Of a DNA stretch of 64,000 bases, positions 12,216-20,486 are shown piece after piece. The stretch covers positions 62,001 through 126,000 of the forward strand of contig NZ_JAUSSG010000007.1 of NCBI RefSeq assembly GCF_030812215.1. The letters are read 5' to 3'. The position numbers and the translations under genes are program-made. The notes under the pieces were generated by a model. It made no database searches. It was not told where the DNA came from and worked only from the letters and a program-made list of their open reading frames with translations. Positions within the stretch are counted from its first letter, which is position 1. Every line of letters begins with the position of its first letter. Source of the DNA: Variovorax boronicumulans. GTDB taxonomy: Bacteria; Pseudomonadota; Gammaproteobacteria; Burkholderiales; Burkholderiaceae_C.

Positions 12216-13184
12216 ATGAATGCGCCACGCACACGGGTGCAGCGGCGCCCTGTGCATGGGGTGTTGTTGCTCGACAAACCGCTGGGGCTCTCCAGCAACC
12301 AGGCCTTGCAGAAGGCCAAGTGGTTGCTGCGTGCCGAAAAAGCGGGCCATACCGGCACGCTCGATCCATTGGCCACCGGCGTGCTGCCGCTGTGCTTTGG
12401 TGCAGCCACGAAGTTCAGCCAGCTGCACCTCGATGCCGACAAGACCTACGAAGCCACGGCACGCCTGGGCATCAAGACCTCGACCGGCGACGCCGAGGGC
12501 GAGGTGATCGCCGAGCGCCCGGTGCACGTCACTGCCGAAGACCTGGCCCGCGTCGAGGCGCAGTTCACCGGCCCGATCCGCCAGGTTCCGCCGATGCACA
12601 GCGCCCTCAAGAAGGACGGCAAGGCGCTCTACGAATACGCCCGCGAAGGCATCGAGATCGAACGCGCCCCGCGCGACGTGGTGATCCATGCATTGAAGAT
12701 CACCCAGGCGGCCGCCGAATCGGCAAGCCACGCCATCCGCATCGTGGCCTCCGTGAGCAAGGGCACCTACATCCGCACCTTGGGCGAAGACATCGGCGAG
12801 GCACTGGGCTGCGGCGCGCACCTCACGTCGTTGCGCCGCACGGCCACCGGCGGTTTCGGCGCGGCGCAGTGCATCACGCTCGAGGCGCTCGAAGCCATGG
12901 ACGAAGACGAGCGGCTGGCCCAGTTGTTGCCTGCCGAATCCCTGGTCGAGGGCCACACGATCGTCACGCTCGGCAGCGAAGATGCGGGGCGCTTTTTGTC
13001 CGGCCTGCGCCGTCGTGGAACGTGGGCCGATGCGGACCATGTGGCCGTGTTTGGCGACACGCCGCCTGCCTTCCTGGGTACGGCGCACATCGCCGCCAAC
13101 GAACTGATCCCGGGGCGCTTGCTGAACCCCATCGAAATTCAGCAAATTCTTTTGAACGCACAACAGACAGAAGCGACACCATGA
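12216..13184 (+). CDS. truB: tRNA pseudouridine(55) synthase TruB
   Basis: TruB isomerises U55 to pseudouridine in the T-loop of tRNAs. The 322-residue protein has the nucleophilic aspartate at residue 50 within 'GTLDPLATGVLP', followed by 'YEATARLGIKTSTGDAEG' and a C-terminal PUA-like part. The ATG lies two bases after the rbfA stop. The gene's own stop overlaps the typA start as ATGA, implying coupled translation. Confidence 0.96.
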   Translation: MNAPRTRVQRRPVHGVLLLDKPLGLSSNQALQKAKWLLRAEKAGHTGTLDPLATGVLPLCFGAATKFSQLHLDADKTYEATARLGIKTSTGDAEGEVIAERPVHVTAEDLARVEAQFTGPIRQVPPMHSALKKDGKALYEYAREGIEIERAPRDVVIHALKITQAAAESASHAIRIVASVSKGTYIRTLGEDIGEALGCGAHLTSLRRTATGGFGAAQCITLEALEAMDEDERLAQLLPAESLVEGHTIVTLGSEDAGRFLSGLRRRGTWADADHVAVFGDTPPAFLGTAHIAANELIPGRLLNPIEIQQILLNAQQTEATP

Positions 13185-15019
13185 GTACCAAGCAAATCCG
13201 CAATATCGCCATCATTGCCCACGTGGACCATGGCAAGACCACCATGGTTGACCAACTGCTGCGCCAGTCCGGCACCTTCGCCGAGCACGAGAAGGTCGTC
13301 GACACGGTGATGGACAACAACGCCATCGAAAAGGAACGTGGCATCACGATCCTGGCCAAGAACTGCGCCGTGACCTGGGAAGGCACGCACATCAACATCG
13401 TCGACACCCCGGGCCACGCGGACTTCGGCGGTGAAGTGGAGCGCGCGCTGTCGATGGTCGACGGCGTGGTGCTGCTGATCGACGCGCAGGAAGGCCCGAT
13501 GCCGCAGACGCGCTTCGTGACCAAGAAGGCGCTGGCGCTCGGCTTGAAGCCCATCCTGGTCGTGAACAAGGTCGACAAGCCCGGCGCGAACCCCGACAAG
13601 GTGGTCAACGCCGCCTTCGACCTGTTCGACAAGCTCGGCGCCACCGACGAACAGCTCGACTTCCCCGTGGTGTATGCCTCGGGCATCAACGGCTGGTCGT
13701 CGCTCGAAGAAGGCGCTCCCGGCGAGCAGTGGGGTCCCGACATGTCGGCCCTGTTCAACACCATCCTGAAGCACGTGCCGTCGCAAAAGGGTGACCCGAA
13801 CGCGCCGCTGCAGCTGCAGATTTCCGCGCTCGACTTCTCGACCTTCGTCGGCCGCATCGGCGTGGGCCGCATCAGCCAGGGCACGCTCAAGCCCATGACC
13901 GACGTGCTGGTCATGGAAGGCCCGGACGGCAAGACCGTCAAGGGCCGCGTCAACCAGGTGCTGACCTTCCAGGGCCTGGACCGCGTGCAATCGACCGAAG
14001 CCGGCCCCGGCGAGATCGTGCTGATCAACGGCATCGCCGACATCGGCATCGGCGTCACCGTGACCGACAAGGACAACCCTGCGCCGCTGCCGATGCTCAA
14101 GGTCGACGAACCGACCCTGACCATGAACTTCTGCGTGAACACCAGCCCGCTGGCCGGCCGCGAAGGCAAGTTCGTGACCAGCCGCCAGATCTGGGACCGC
14201 CTGCAAAAGGAACTGCAGCACAACGTGGCCCTGCGCGTGAGCGAGACCGACGAAGAAGGCATCTTCGAAGTCATGGGGCGCGGCGAACTGCACCTGACCA
14301 TCCTGCTGGAAAACATGCGCCGCGAAGGCTATGAAATGGCCGTGTCCAAGCCGCGCGTGGTGTTCCGCACCGTGAACGGCGAAAAGCACGAGCCCATCGA
14401 AATGGTCACGGCCGACATCGAAGAAGGCCATCAGGGCGGCGTGATGCAGGCACTGGGCGAGCGCAAGGGCGAGCTGGTCAACATGGAACCGGACGGCCGT
14501 GGCCGTGTGCGCCTGGAGTACCGCATTCCGGCGCGCGGCCTCATCGGCTTCACCAACGAATTCCTGAACCTGACGCGTGGCTCGGGCCTCATCAGCAACA
14601 TCTTCGACAGCTACGAGCCGCACAAGGGCGACATCGGCGGCCGCAAGAACGGCGTGCTGATCTCGATGGACGACGGCGAGATCTTCACCTACGCGCTGGG
14701 CAAGCTGGACGACCGCGGCCGCATGTTCGTGAAGGCGAACGATCCGGTGTACGAAGGCATGATCGTGGGCATTCACAGCCGCGACAACGACCTCGTCGTG
14801 AACGCCACGCGCACCAAGCAGCTGACCAACTTCCGCGTGAGCGGCAAGGAAGACGCGATCAAGATCACGCCCCCGATCGATCTCACGCTGGAATACGGCG
14901 TCGAGTTCATCGAGGACGACGAACTGGTCGAGATCACGCCCAAGAGCGTGCGCCTGCGCAAGCGCTTCCTGAAGGAAAGCGATCGCAAGCGCGCCGGTCG
15001 CGAGACGCAATCGGCCTGA
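13181..15019 (+). CDS. typA: Translational GTPase TypA/BipA
   Basis: TypA/BipA is a ribosome-associated GTPase of the EF-G family, involved in stress and cold adaptation and 50S assembly. The 612-residue protein begins 'MSTKQIRNIAIIAHVDHGKT' and shows the switch motif 'ERGITI', 'DTPGHADF', 'NKVD' and the C-terminal 'GLIGFTNEFLNLTRGSGL' block typical of BipA. The open frame extends upstream to 12167 only as a shadow of truB. The chosen ATG overlaps the truB stop. It is the last gene of the rimP-nusA-infB-rbfA-truB-typA run. Confidence 0.96.
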   Translation: MSTKQIRNIAIIAHVDHGKTTMVDQLLRQSGTFAEHEKVVDTVMDNNAIEKERGITILAKNCAVTWEGTHINIVDTPGHADFGGEVERALSMVDGVVLLIDAQEGPMPQTRFVTKKALALGLKPILVVNKVDKPGANPDKVVNAAFDLFDKLGATDEQLDFPVVYASGINGWSSLEEGAPGEQWGPDMSALFNTILKHVPSQKGDPNAPLQLQISALDFSTFVGRIGVGRISQGTLKPMTDVLVMEGPDGKTVKGRVNQVLTFQGLDRVQSTEAGPGEIVLINGIADIGIGVTVTDKDNPAPLPMLKVDEPTLTMNFCVNTSPLAGREGKFVTSRQIWDRLQKELQHNVALRVSETDEEGIFEVMGRGELHLTILLENMRREGYEMAVSKPRVVFRTVNGEKHEPIEMVTADIEEGHQGGVMQALGERKGELVNMEPDGRGRVRLEYRIPARGLIGFTNEFLNLTRGSGLISNIFDSYEPHKGDIGGRKNGVLISMDDGEIFTYALGKLDDRGRMFVKANDPVYEGMIVGIHSRDNDLVVNATRTKQLTNFRVSGKEDAIKITPPIDLTLEYGVEFIEDDELVEITPKSVRLRKRFLKESDRKRAGRETQSA

Positions 15020-15022
15020 CCC

Positions 15023-15097
15023 TCGAGAAGGGTGTGAACGAACCCGGCATGCCCGCTCATCCCGTTCGGGCACGCCAAACTCATTCACACCTTCTGA
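15023..15097. repeat. Nested inverted repeats between typA and the EamA gene
   Basis: Outer arms GAAGGGTGTGAACGA (around 15027-15041) and TCATTCACACCTTC (15081-15094) are complementary apart from one bulge and one mismatch. An inner hairpin is formed by GGCATGCCCG (15046-15055) and CGGGCACGCC (15067-15076). Together they could fold most of the 85-base gap into one long stem. There is no T-run, so this is not a standard terminator. It could be a leader structure, a processing site or a dyad operator. Confidence 0.55.
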
Positions 15098-15104
15098 GGA
15101 TTCC

Positions 15105-16028
15105 ATGCGCCTGACGCACGGCAGGGCTGTGTGGCTGATGGTCGTCGTGACCCTGATGTGGGGCACGGCGGGCGTCGTCACACGGCACCTTGCACAGGCG
15201 CACAGTTTCGAGATCACCTTCTGGCGCAGCCTCTTCACGACGCTAGCGCTGCTGGTGATCTTGCCGCTTTGGCGGGGGCGTGCCGTGTTCTCGCAGCTGC
15301 GCAGCGGCGGGCGCGAACTCTGGATCTCTGGCGTCTGCTGGGCCGTGATGTTCACCGCCTTCATGGTGGCGCTCACGATGGCTTCGACGGCGAGCGTGCT
15401 GGTCACGATGTCGCTCGGGCCGCTGCTCACCGCGCTTGCGGCGCGCATCTTCATCGGCCACCGTCTTCCTGCTCGCACCTGGGTGGCCATCGTGGTGGCC
15501 GGGCTGGGCATCGGCTGGATGTACGGCACGCAGTTGATGCAGGGCGGGGCGGGCGGCAGTTCGCTGCTCGGCACCCTGGTCGCGCTGTGCGTGCCGCTGG
15601 CCGGCGCCACCAACTGGACCGTGGTTCAACACGCGCACGCCAAGGGGCATGACATCGACCTGGTGCCCGCCGTGCTGATCGGCGCCGTGCTCACTGCCTT
15701 GTTCACCTTGCCCTTTGCCTTGCCGTTCCAGGCGAGTGCGCACGATCTCGGCTTGCTGGCTTTTCTGGGCGTGTTCCAGCTCGCGATTCCGTGCGTGCTG
15801 TCGGTGCTGTGCGCACAGGTATTGAAGGCGCCCGAGGTCGCGCTGCTGGCCTTGCTCGAAGTGATCTTCGGCATCGCGCTGGCGTGGATTGGCGCGGGCG
15901 AGGAGCCGGCTGCCAGCGTGCTGACCGGCGGTGCACTGGTCATCGGTGCACTGGTGTTCAACGAACTGCTGGCGCTGCGCGGGCGCCGCGCGACGGTGGC
16001 AGATACCGCATTGCCGGGCGCGCACTAG
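15105..16028 (+). CDS. EamA/DMT family membrane permease
   Basis: Drug/metabolite transporter superfamily protein, 307 residues with about ten hydrophobic helices arranged as two EamA repeats (roughly 10-140 and 155-290). The motif 'LMWGTAGVVTRH' near the N-terminus and 'LLEVIFGIALAWIGAGE' in the second half are typical. Substrate unknown. Ribosome site CTGAGGA lies shortly before the ATG. It is separated from typA by a highly structured 85-base gap and converges on the minus-strand gene that ends at 16041. Confidence 0.85.
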   Translation: MRLTHGRAVWLMVVVTLMWGTAGVVTRHLAQAHSFEITFWRSLFTTLALLVILPLWRGRAVFSQLRSGGRELWISGVCWAVMFTAFMVALTMASTASVLVTMSLGPLLTALAARIFIGHRLPARTWVAIVVAGLGIGWMYGTQLMQGGAGGSSLLGTLVALCVPLAGATNWTVVQHAHAKGHDIDLVPAVLIGAVLTALFTLPFALPFQASAHDLGLLAFLGVFQLAIPCVLSVLCAQVLKAPEVALLALLEVIFGIALAWIGAGEEPAASVLTGGALVIGALVFNELLALRGRRATVADTALPGAH

Positions 16029-16040
16029 GCGCCCGAATAT

Positions 16041-17489
16041 CTACTCGGGCTCGGCAACGGCGTCTGTTGCACCGAGGCCGATCAGCCGCGCTTCCGTGAC
16101 TGCCCGGGTAAAGCGCTTTGCAAAGTCGTCGCTCATGCGCCAGTCGCCGTTGTCCTGCACGAAGGTGAATTCGCCGGTCAGCGGCAGCGACCGCGCGCGG
16201 CCGATGGTGGCCAGCAGGCTGTCGTTGTATTCGACGACCAGCGGACAGACCCGGCTCACGCCCTCTTCATGCACGCGGCAGGGGCCGGTGGGCTCGAAGT
16301 CGGCGATCTCGCGCTCGCGGTCGGCGTCGGTGACCACGAGGCCGGCGGTGGAACGCTGGCGCGCGCGCTGGCGTTCGAGCTGGCGCTGAAGCATCGCCGC
16401 GGCGGGCGAGCTCGACTGCAAGGCGGCCACGCCGTCACGGAAGGCTTTTTCCGCCGCCGCGCGCCCGATGGGCTCGGCGTTGTAGAGCGGCTTGCCCTTG
16501 GCATCCAGATTGCCGAAGCGGGCCTCCACGATGACCGGGTGGGCGCCGCGCACCGTCATCTGGCCGTTGCTGTTTTTGGCGGAGTCCGGGCCGATCGTGT
16601 ACGCGATCGATTGGGTCTCGCCGCCGCGGGTCATCGTCGCCATGCAGCCGCGGATGCGCTCGTCCTTTCGGTAGCCGACCTCGCGCAGCCCGCTCAGTGC
16701 CGGTATGCCGACTTCGCGCAGGCCCTGGGTGCGCGCGTCGATCGACACACGGAGCATGAGACCCTGCAGCGTCTTGCGTGTGGTGTCGGCGTTACAGGCC
16801 GGCACGCCTTCCGGCGCGAAGAAATACCAGCCGAGGCCGCCCACGACCGCGAGCACGACCAGCCGGGAGAGCCACGCGCCCCGGCGGCGCTTGCCTTGAG
16901 CAGCGGCCCGCCACGCGCCGGTCGACTTTTCGTCGGCCGCGATCTCCTCCTGCGCTTCGGCCACGATGCGGGCCCGCTCTGCCGCCATGGCAAAGGCCGG
17001 CTCGGCCGCGACCTCGGCGCGCGTGGCCTCGAACAGTTCTTTCTCGAGCGGGCCGTCGATCACCATCCAGGCCAGCGTCGCGGCCGGTGCGGAGGGCACG
17101 CTGCCGACCAGCGGCGTTTCCTCGAGGGCCATGTCCCGCGTCTCGGCATCGACGAGGCCGTCGTTGAAGAGCGCGCTCACGGCTTCGTGGGTGATGCCGC
17201 GGTCGCCGAGCTCGACGAGCTCCTCGGCGTCGTAAGCAACGTAGGCCGCATCGTCGGCGGTGGCAGCAGGCGGCGAGGCCTCCTCGAGCCGTTCGACGGC
17301 GGCATCGATTTCTTCCTGGGTGACCAGGCCCTTCGCGCACATCCAGGCCAGGGCGTGCGCGGGGCCGGGAATCGGCGGCAGCGTGGCGGTCTCGGGATGG
17401 GCGAGCACGGCGTCGTGCTGCGCGTCGGTGATCAGGCCGTAGGAGAGAAGGGCGAGGAACGCATCCGGATTCGCTGCTGCAGGATTCAT
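16041..17489 (-). CDS. Unrecognised membrane-anchored protein with N-terminal repeats
   Basis: I do not recognise a named family. The 482-residue protein has an N-terminal half with four short related units of the pattern 'LxxxGLxTxEExDAAxxxL' (starting near residues 13, 43, 100 and 130), rich in Ala, Glu and Asp. A basic stretch and one membrane helix follow (about 206-223). The C-terminal extracytoplasmic domain contains several cysteines (PACNADTT, IRGCMATM, GPCRVHEE, SRVCPLVV) that could form disulfides. The start at 17489 (MNPAAANPD) is preferred because the frame upstream runs into the terminator hairpin at 17521. No operon partner is obvious. Confidence 0.7.
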   Translation of the reverse strand: MNPAAANPDAFLALLSYGLITDAQHDAVLAHPETATLPPIPGPAHALAWMCAKGLVTQEEIDAAVERLEEASPPAATADDAAYVAYDAEELVELGDRGITHEAVSALFNDGLVDAETRDMALEETPLVGSVPSAPAATLAWMVIDGPLEKELFEATRAEVAAEPAFAMAAERARIVAEAQEEIAADEKSTGAWRAAAQGKRRRGAWLSRLVVLAVVGGLGWYFFAPEGVPACNADTTRKTLQGLMLRVSIDARTQGLREVGIPALSGLREVGYRKDERIRGCMATMTRGGETQSIAYTIGPDSAKNSNGQMTVRGAHPVIVEARFGNLDAKGKPLYNAEPIGRAAAEKAFRDGVAALQSSSPAAAMLQRQLERQRARQRSTAGLVVTDADREREIADFEPTGPCRVHEEGVSRVCPLVVEYNDSLLATIGRARSLPLTGEFTFVQDNGDWRMSDDFAKRFTRAVTEARLIGLGATDAVAEPE

Positions 17490-17520
17490 GCGGCGATTCT
17501 GCCGTGGCGCATGCGCCAAC

Positions 17521-17553
17521 AAAAAAGGCTCCGGCGTGAACCGGAGCCTTTGC
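17521..17553 (-). terminator. Rho-independent terminator of the sigma/lipoprotein operon
   Basis: Read on the minus strand, AAAGGCTCCGG pairs with CCGGAGCC around the loop TTCACG and is followed by six T residues. It lies 23 bases past the stop of the 17576-17968 lipoprotein gene, between it and the start of the next minus-strand gene. Confidence 0.85.
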
Positions 17554-17575
17554 GATCAGGTGACCACCGTGCGGG

Positions 17576-17968
17576 TCAGGGACGGGCGATCTTCCAGTTG
17601 CCGCCCACGCCGTCGCCGGTCTTGTCGCCCGGCTTGGCATCCTTGGCCCAGTAGTACAGCGGCCAGCCCTTGTAGGCCCATTGGCGCTTGCCGTCTTCGC
17701 GAATGATGATGGTGTAGCCGCCGATGGGCTTGGCGGTTTCGGCCACGGGGAGCGGCGGCCAGTTGGCGGCGCACTGGGCGTTGCAGACGGAGGTGCCGGC
17801 GCCGGCCGTGTCCTTGGTGAAGGTGTAGAGCGTCATGCCGTTCGGTCCGACCAGCACGCCGTCGGCGGTGCGGGTGGGGGTGTCGGGCGCGCTGGCGGTC
17901 TTGTTGGACATGCCGCCGCAGCCGGCGAGCAGGGCCGCCGCGAGGATCGAGGCGCTGAGCAATTTCAT
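17576..17968 (-). CDS. COG4315-type 'secreted repeat' lipoprotein
   Basis: Predicted lipoprotein of 130 residues. The start at 17968 gives a signal peptide with lipobox LAGC (Cys17) and has AAGGAG seven bases upstream. The mature part has the repeats known from COG4315/PF03640 proteins: 'DGVLVGPNGMTLYTF', a CxxxC-type pair 'SVCNAQCAANWPP', and 'GWPLYYWAKDAKPGDKTGDG' ending in GNWK. Function of the family is not established. It is clearly paralogous to the protein at 19452-19850 on the other side of the ECF sigma/anti-sigma pair and is probably in the same operon or regulon. Confidence 0.85.
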   Translation of the reverse strand: MKLLSASILAAALLAGCGGMSNKTASAPDTPTRTADGVLVGPNGMTLYTFTKDTAGAGTSVCNAQCAANWPPLPVAETAKPIGGYTIIIREDGKRQWAYKGWPLYYWAKDAKPGDKTGDGVGGNWKIARP

Positions 17969-18029
17969 GCAGTTTCTCCTTCGGTTGAAAAATCGCGAAA
18001 ACAAACAAGGCAAGCGGGTTGTTGCGCGA

Positions 18030-18048
18030 GCCGGCAGTTTATGCCGGC
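18030..18048. repeat. Hairpin between anti-sigma and lipoprotein genes
   Basis: GCCGGCA and TGCCGGC are separated by five bases, in the gap after the anti-sigma stop. No T-run follows on the minus strand, so it may partially attenuate or protect the mRNA rather than terminate it. Confidence 0.45.
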
Positions 18049-18049
18049 C

Positions 18050-18886
18050 TCACGATAAATCCCGGTAGGCGAGGGTCGCGAGTTTGAGCAAAACATCGCG
18101 CGGTAGCTTGCCAGCAACGGCATAGCCGAAGCCCTGGTCGACCCAGTAGAAGCTCGGCACGGGGCCTTCGGAGGCGAAGCGGAAGGCGGTTTCCTTCAAC
18201 GCGTCCGGCGGCGAGCCCGCGGCCCGGGCATCGAGGGTGCCGATGTAGAGCGTGACGCGCTCGCCCACCGCATCCTCGAACATGAACTGGGCGCGCGCGC
18301 CGGTTTCGCCGGGCAGCAGGCGGCCGCCGACGAGGGTGTAGCCCAGGGTGCTCAGGTCGGGCACCTTGAGCGGGCGGTCCAGGCGCTTGGAAAGCCACTG
18401 CACGAGGTGCTGTTGCTCGGAGGCGGCCACTTCGACCGGGTGTCTTTTCTCGGGGGCGTAGACGACATGGGCGATCGATGCGTCGTGCACGAACTCACGC
18501 ATCGCGGGCGCCTTGGCCAGCACGGCCGCCGGGCTGCGCGATGCCGACCATTGCGCGTTGCCGAGCCAGCCCGCGGCAAACGCGACGAGCACGCCGGCGG
18601 CCATGCCGCCCCAGCGCATCCAGCTGCTGCGTCGGGCCTGCCGGGGCAGGTGGCGGTCGAGCGCGCTCGTCAGCGGTGCGGGAACGGGGTCGTGCAGCAG
18701 CTCGCCATGCAGGCGGCGCAGGGCATCGCGCTGCGTGTGCCAGGCCGCGACCTTCGCGGCCATGGCGGGATCGTGCGCCAGGGCTTCTTCGACGGCGGAC
18801 CGGCGATCCGGTGCGAGTTGGCCATCGACCAGCGCGTGCAGTTCGTCGTCGGTGATGTCGCGGGAGGGCGGGGCGGGGCGGTTCAT
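18050..18886 (-). CDS. Anti-sigma factor (RsiW/ChrR-like transmembrane regulator)
   Basis: Membrane anti-sigma factor predicted to hold the ECF sigma factor encoded directly upstream (16-base gap). The 278-residue protein has an N-terminal anti-sigma domain starting 'DITDDELHALVDGQL', a membrane helix at about 92-109 and a periplasmic C-terminal domain of about 165 residues. There is no cysteine anywhere, so the zinc HxxxCxxC motif of ZAS anti-sigma factors is missing. Release probably follows another signal. Similar 'DELHALVDG' anti-sigma factors are common in Burkholderiales. Confidence 0.85.
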   Translation of the reverse strand: MNRPAPPSRDITDDELHALVDGQLAPDRRSAVEEALAHDPAMAAKVAAWHTQRDALRRLHGELLHDPVPAPLTSALDRHLPRQARRSSWMRWGGMAAGVLVAFAAGWLGNAQWSASRSPAAVLAKAPAMREFVHDASIAHVVYAPEKRHPVEVAASEQQHLVQWLSKRLDRPLKVPDLSTLGYTLVGGRLLPGETGARAQFMFEDAVGERVTLYIGTLDARAAGSPPDALKETAFRFASEGPVPSFYWVDQGFGYAVAGKLPRDVLLKLATLAYRDLS

Positions 18887-18902
18887 GGTGCGGCGGCGGT
18901 TT

Positions 18903-19418
18903 TCACTTGAGGCGGCGCAGGCCCGGACGGTGCGGCGCCGTGGCGCCGTCGAGCAGCTCCTGCAGCCGCACGCGGGCGCGCGAGAGGCGCGACATCACGG
19001 TGCCGGCGGGAATGCCGAGCACCTTCGCCACTTCGGCATAGGACATGTCTTCGAGCGTCACCAGCAGCAGCACGGCACGCTGCTCCTCGGGCAACTGCAG
19101 CAGGCAGCGCTGCAGGTCGAGGCCCGTGCCCTGGTCGCTGCCCGGGTCGATGCCGCCATGCAGTTCGTGCGTGGCGTCGTCGAGCGGCACCACGGCGTGC
19201 GGCGGCGGCGTGCGCCGCACCTGGCTCGCGAAGATGTTGTGCATGACCGTGAAGAGCCATGCGCGCAGGTCGCTCCCCACCACCCAGAGCCGCCATTTGC
19301 TGCAGGCTCGCTCGAGGGTGTCCTGCACCAGGTCGTCGGCCGCCCACGCGTTGCCCGTGAGCGCGCGCGCATAGCGGCGCAGACTCGGGATGTGGTCGAC
19401 CAGCAGGCGGGCGTCCAT
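18903..19418 (-). CDS. ECF-type RNA polymerase sigma factor
   Basis: Alternative sigma factor of the RpoE/ECF class, 171 residues. Region 2 is visible as 'RRYARALTGNAWAADDLVQ' followed by the polymerase-binding 'FTVMHNIFASQVRR', and region 4 as 'YAEVAKVLGIPAGTVMSRL'. It is followed by its probable anti-sigma gene and preceded by a secreted repeat protein gene whose upstream region has an ECF-like promoter. The arrangement implies autoregulation. The inducing stress cannot be read from the sequence. Confidence 0.92.
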   Translation of the reverse strand: MDARLLVDHIPSLRRYARALTGNAWAADDLVQDTLERACSKWRLWVVGSDLRAWLFTVMHNIFASQVRRTPPPHAVVPLDDATHELHGGIDPGSDQGTGLDLQRCLLQLPEEQRAVLLLVTLEDMSYAEVAKVLGIPAGTVMSRLSRARVRLQELLDGATAPHRPGLRRLK

Positions 19419-19451
19419 GGGGGAATGGGGGGATGTGCGTCCGGGTCAGGG

Positions 19452-19850
19452 TCAGGGCTTGGCGGTTTTCCAGTTGCCGCCCACGCCGTCGCCGGTCTTG
19501 TCGCCCGGCTTGGTGTCCTTCACCCAGTAGTAGAGCGGCCAGCCCTTGGCGGCCCATTGCTTCTTGCCGTCGTCTCGGGTGACGATGGTGAAGTCGCCGC
19601 TCGGCTTGTCGCTGTCGGCGGCCATGAAGGGCGGCCAATTGGTGGCGCAGCCGCCGTTGCAGACCGATTTGCCGCTGCCGGCCGTGTCCTTCTCGAAGGT
19701 GTAGAGCGTCATGCCGTTCGCGCCGACCAACACGCCATCGGCGGTCTTGGGCTGGGCGAATGCGGGGAGGGCGAGCAGGCTGCCGAGCAGGGCAGCGGCG
19801 ATGCCGACGGAGGAAATGCGAGAAGCGCGGGAAGTGCGAAATGGCGACAT
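19452..19850 (-). CDS. COG4315-type secreted repeat protein, paralogue 2
   Basis: Exported protein of 132 residues with a cleavable signal peptide (ends near 'LLALPAFAQP'), unlike the lipidated paralogue at 17576. The mature part repeats the same plan: 'DGVLVGANGMTLYTFEKD', 'SVCNGGCATNWPPF', 'GWPLYYWVKDTKPGDKTGDG' and GNWK. Start 19850 is supported by CAGGAG eight bases upstream. Longer in-frame starts up to 19901 lack a signal-peptide-like beginning. It is the promoter-proximal gene of a probable four-gene operon with the ECF sigma and anti-sigma factors. Confidence 0.85.
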   Translation of the reverse strand: MSPFRTSRASRISSVGIAAALLGSLLALPAFAQPKTADGVLVGANGMTLYTFEKDTAGSGKSVCNGGCATNWPPFMAADSDKPSGDFTIVTRDDGKKQWAAKGWPLYYWVKDTKPGDKTGDGVGGNWKTAKP

Positions 19851-19898
19851 GGAAGGACTCCTGAGGTTGGATGGCATCGGCAATCCGATGACACTGCA

Positions 19899-19926
19899 CA
19901 AACGCCCGCAGAGTGCTTTTTATTCC
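19899..19926 (-). promoter_or_regulatory. Candidate ECF sigma promoter of the secreted-repeat/sigma operon
   Basis: On the minus strand GGAATAA (19920-19926) is followed after 15 bases by CGTTTG (19899-19904), about 49 bases before the start codon at 19850. GGAA-type -35 and CGT-type -10 boxes are the usual pattern for ECF sigma factors. This is inference from pattern only. The binding factor would be the sigma encoded in the same operon. Confidence 0.35.
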
Positions 19927-19947
19927 ATGCCGCGCAAAAAAGAATGA

Positions 19948-20424
19948 CTAGCGGCTGCGGCTCTTCATCGCGCGTTCGACCTCGCGCTTGCCTTCGCGGT
20001 CCTTGATGGTGTCGCGCTTGTCGTGCTCGGCCTTGCCCTTGGCCAGCGCGATCTCGCATTTGACCTTGCCCGCCTTCCAGTGCAGGTTGAGCGGCACCAG
20101 CGTGTAGCCCTTCTGCTCGACCTTGCCGACCAGCCGGCGGATTTCTTCCTTGTGCAGCAGCAGCTTCTTGGTGCGGATGGAGTCCGGATTGACGTGCGTC
20201 GAAGCGCTCTTGAGCGGGTTGATCTGCAGGCCCACGACGAACAGTTCGCCGTCGCGGATGACCACGTAGCCGTCGGTGAGCTGCACCTTGCCTTCGCGCA
20301 GCGACTTGACTTCCCAGCCTTCGAGCACGATGCCGGCCTCGAAGCGTTCTTCGAAGAAATAGTTGTACGCGGCCTTCTTGTTGTCGGCAATGCGGGAGGA
20401 GGTATCTTGTTTCTTTGTGGCCAT
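19948..20424 (-). CDS. smpB: SsrA (tmRNA)-binding protein SmpB
   Basis: SmpB binds tmRNA and is required for trans-translation of stalled ribosomes. The 158-residue protein shows 'ADNKKAAYNYFFEERFEAGI', 'GWEVKSLREGKVQLTDGYV' and the basic C-terminal tail 'KRDTIKDREGKREVERAMK', all typical. It is transcribed divergently from ratA with a 62-base gap, the usual arrangement in beta- and gammaproteobacteria. Confidence 0.97.
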   Translation of the reverse strand: MATKKQDTSSRIADNKKAAYNYFFEERFEAGIVLEGWEVKSLREGKVQLTDGYVVIRDGELFVVGLQINPLKSASTHVNPDSIRTKKLLLHKEEIRRLVGKVEQKGYTLVPLNLHWKAGKVKCEIALAKGKAEHDKRDTIKDREGKREVERAMKSRSR

Positions 20425-20486
20425 GGCTCGGGAAGATGGGGACGCATGGCTTCAATACAATCCGTCGCGCACGCTGCACCGATTCT

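Noticed and set aside
13139..15613. 824-codon antisense frame over typA
   Set aside because: Shadow of the strongly biased typA coding sequence.
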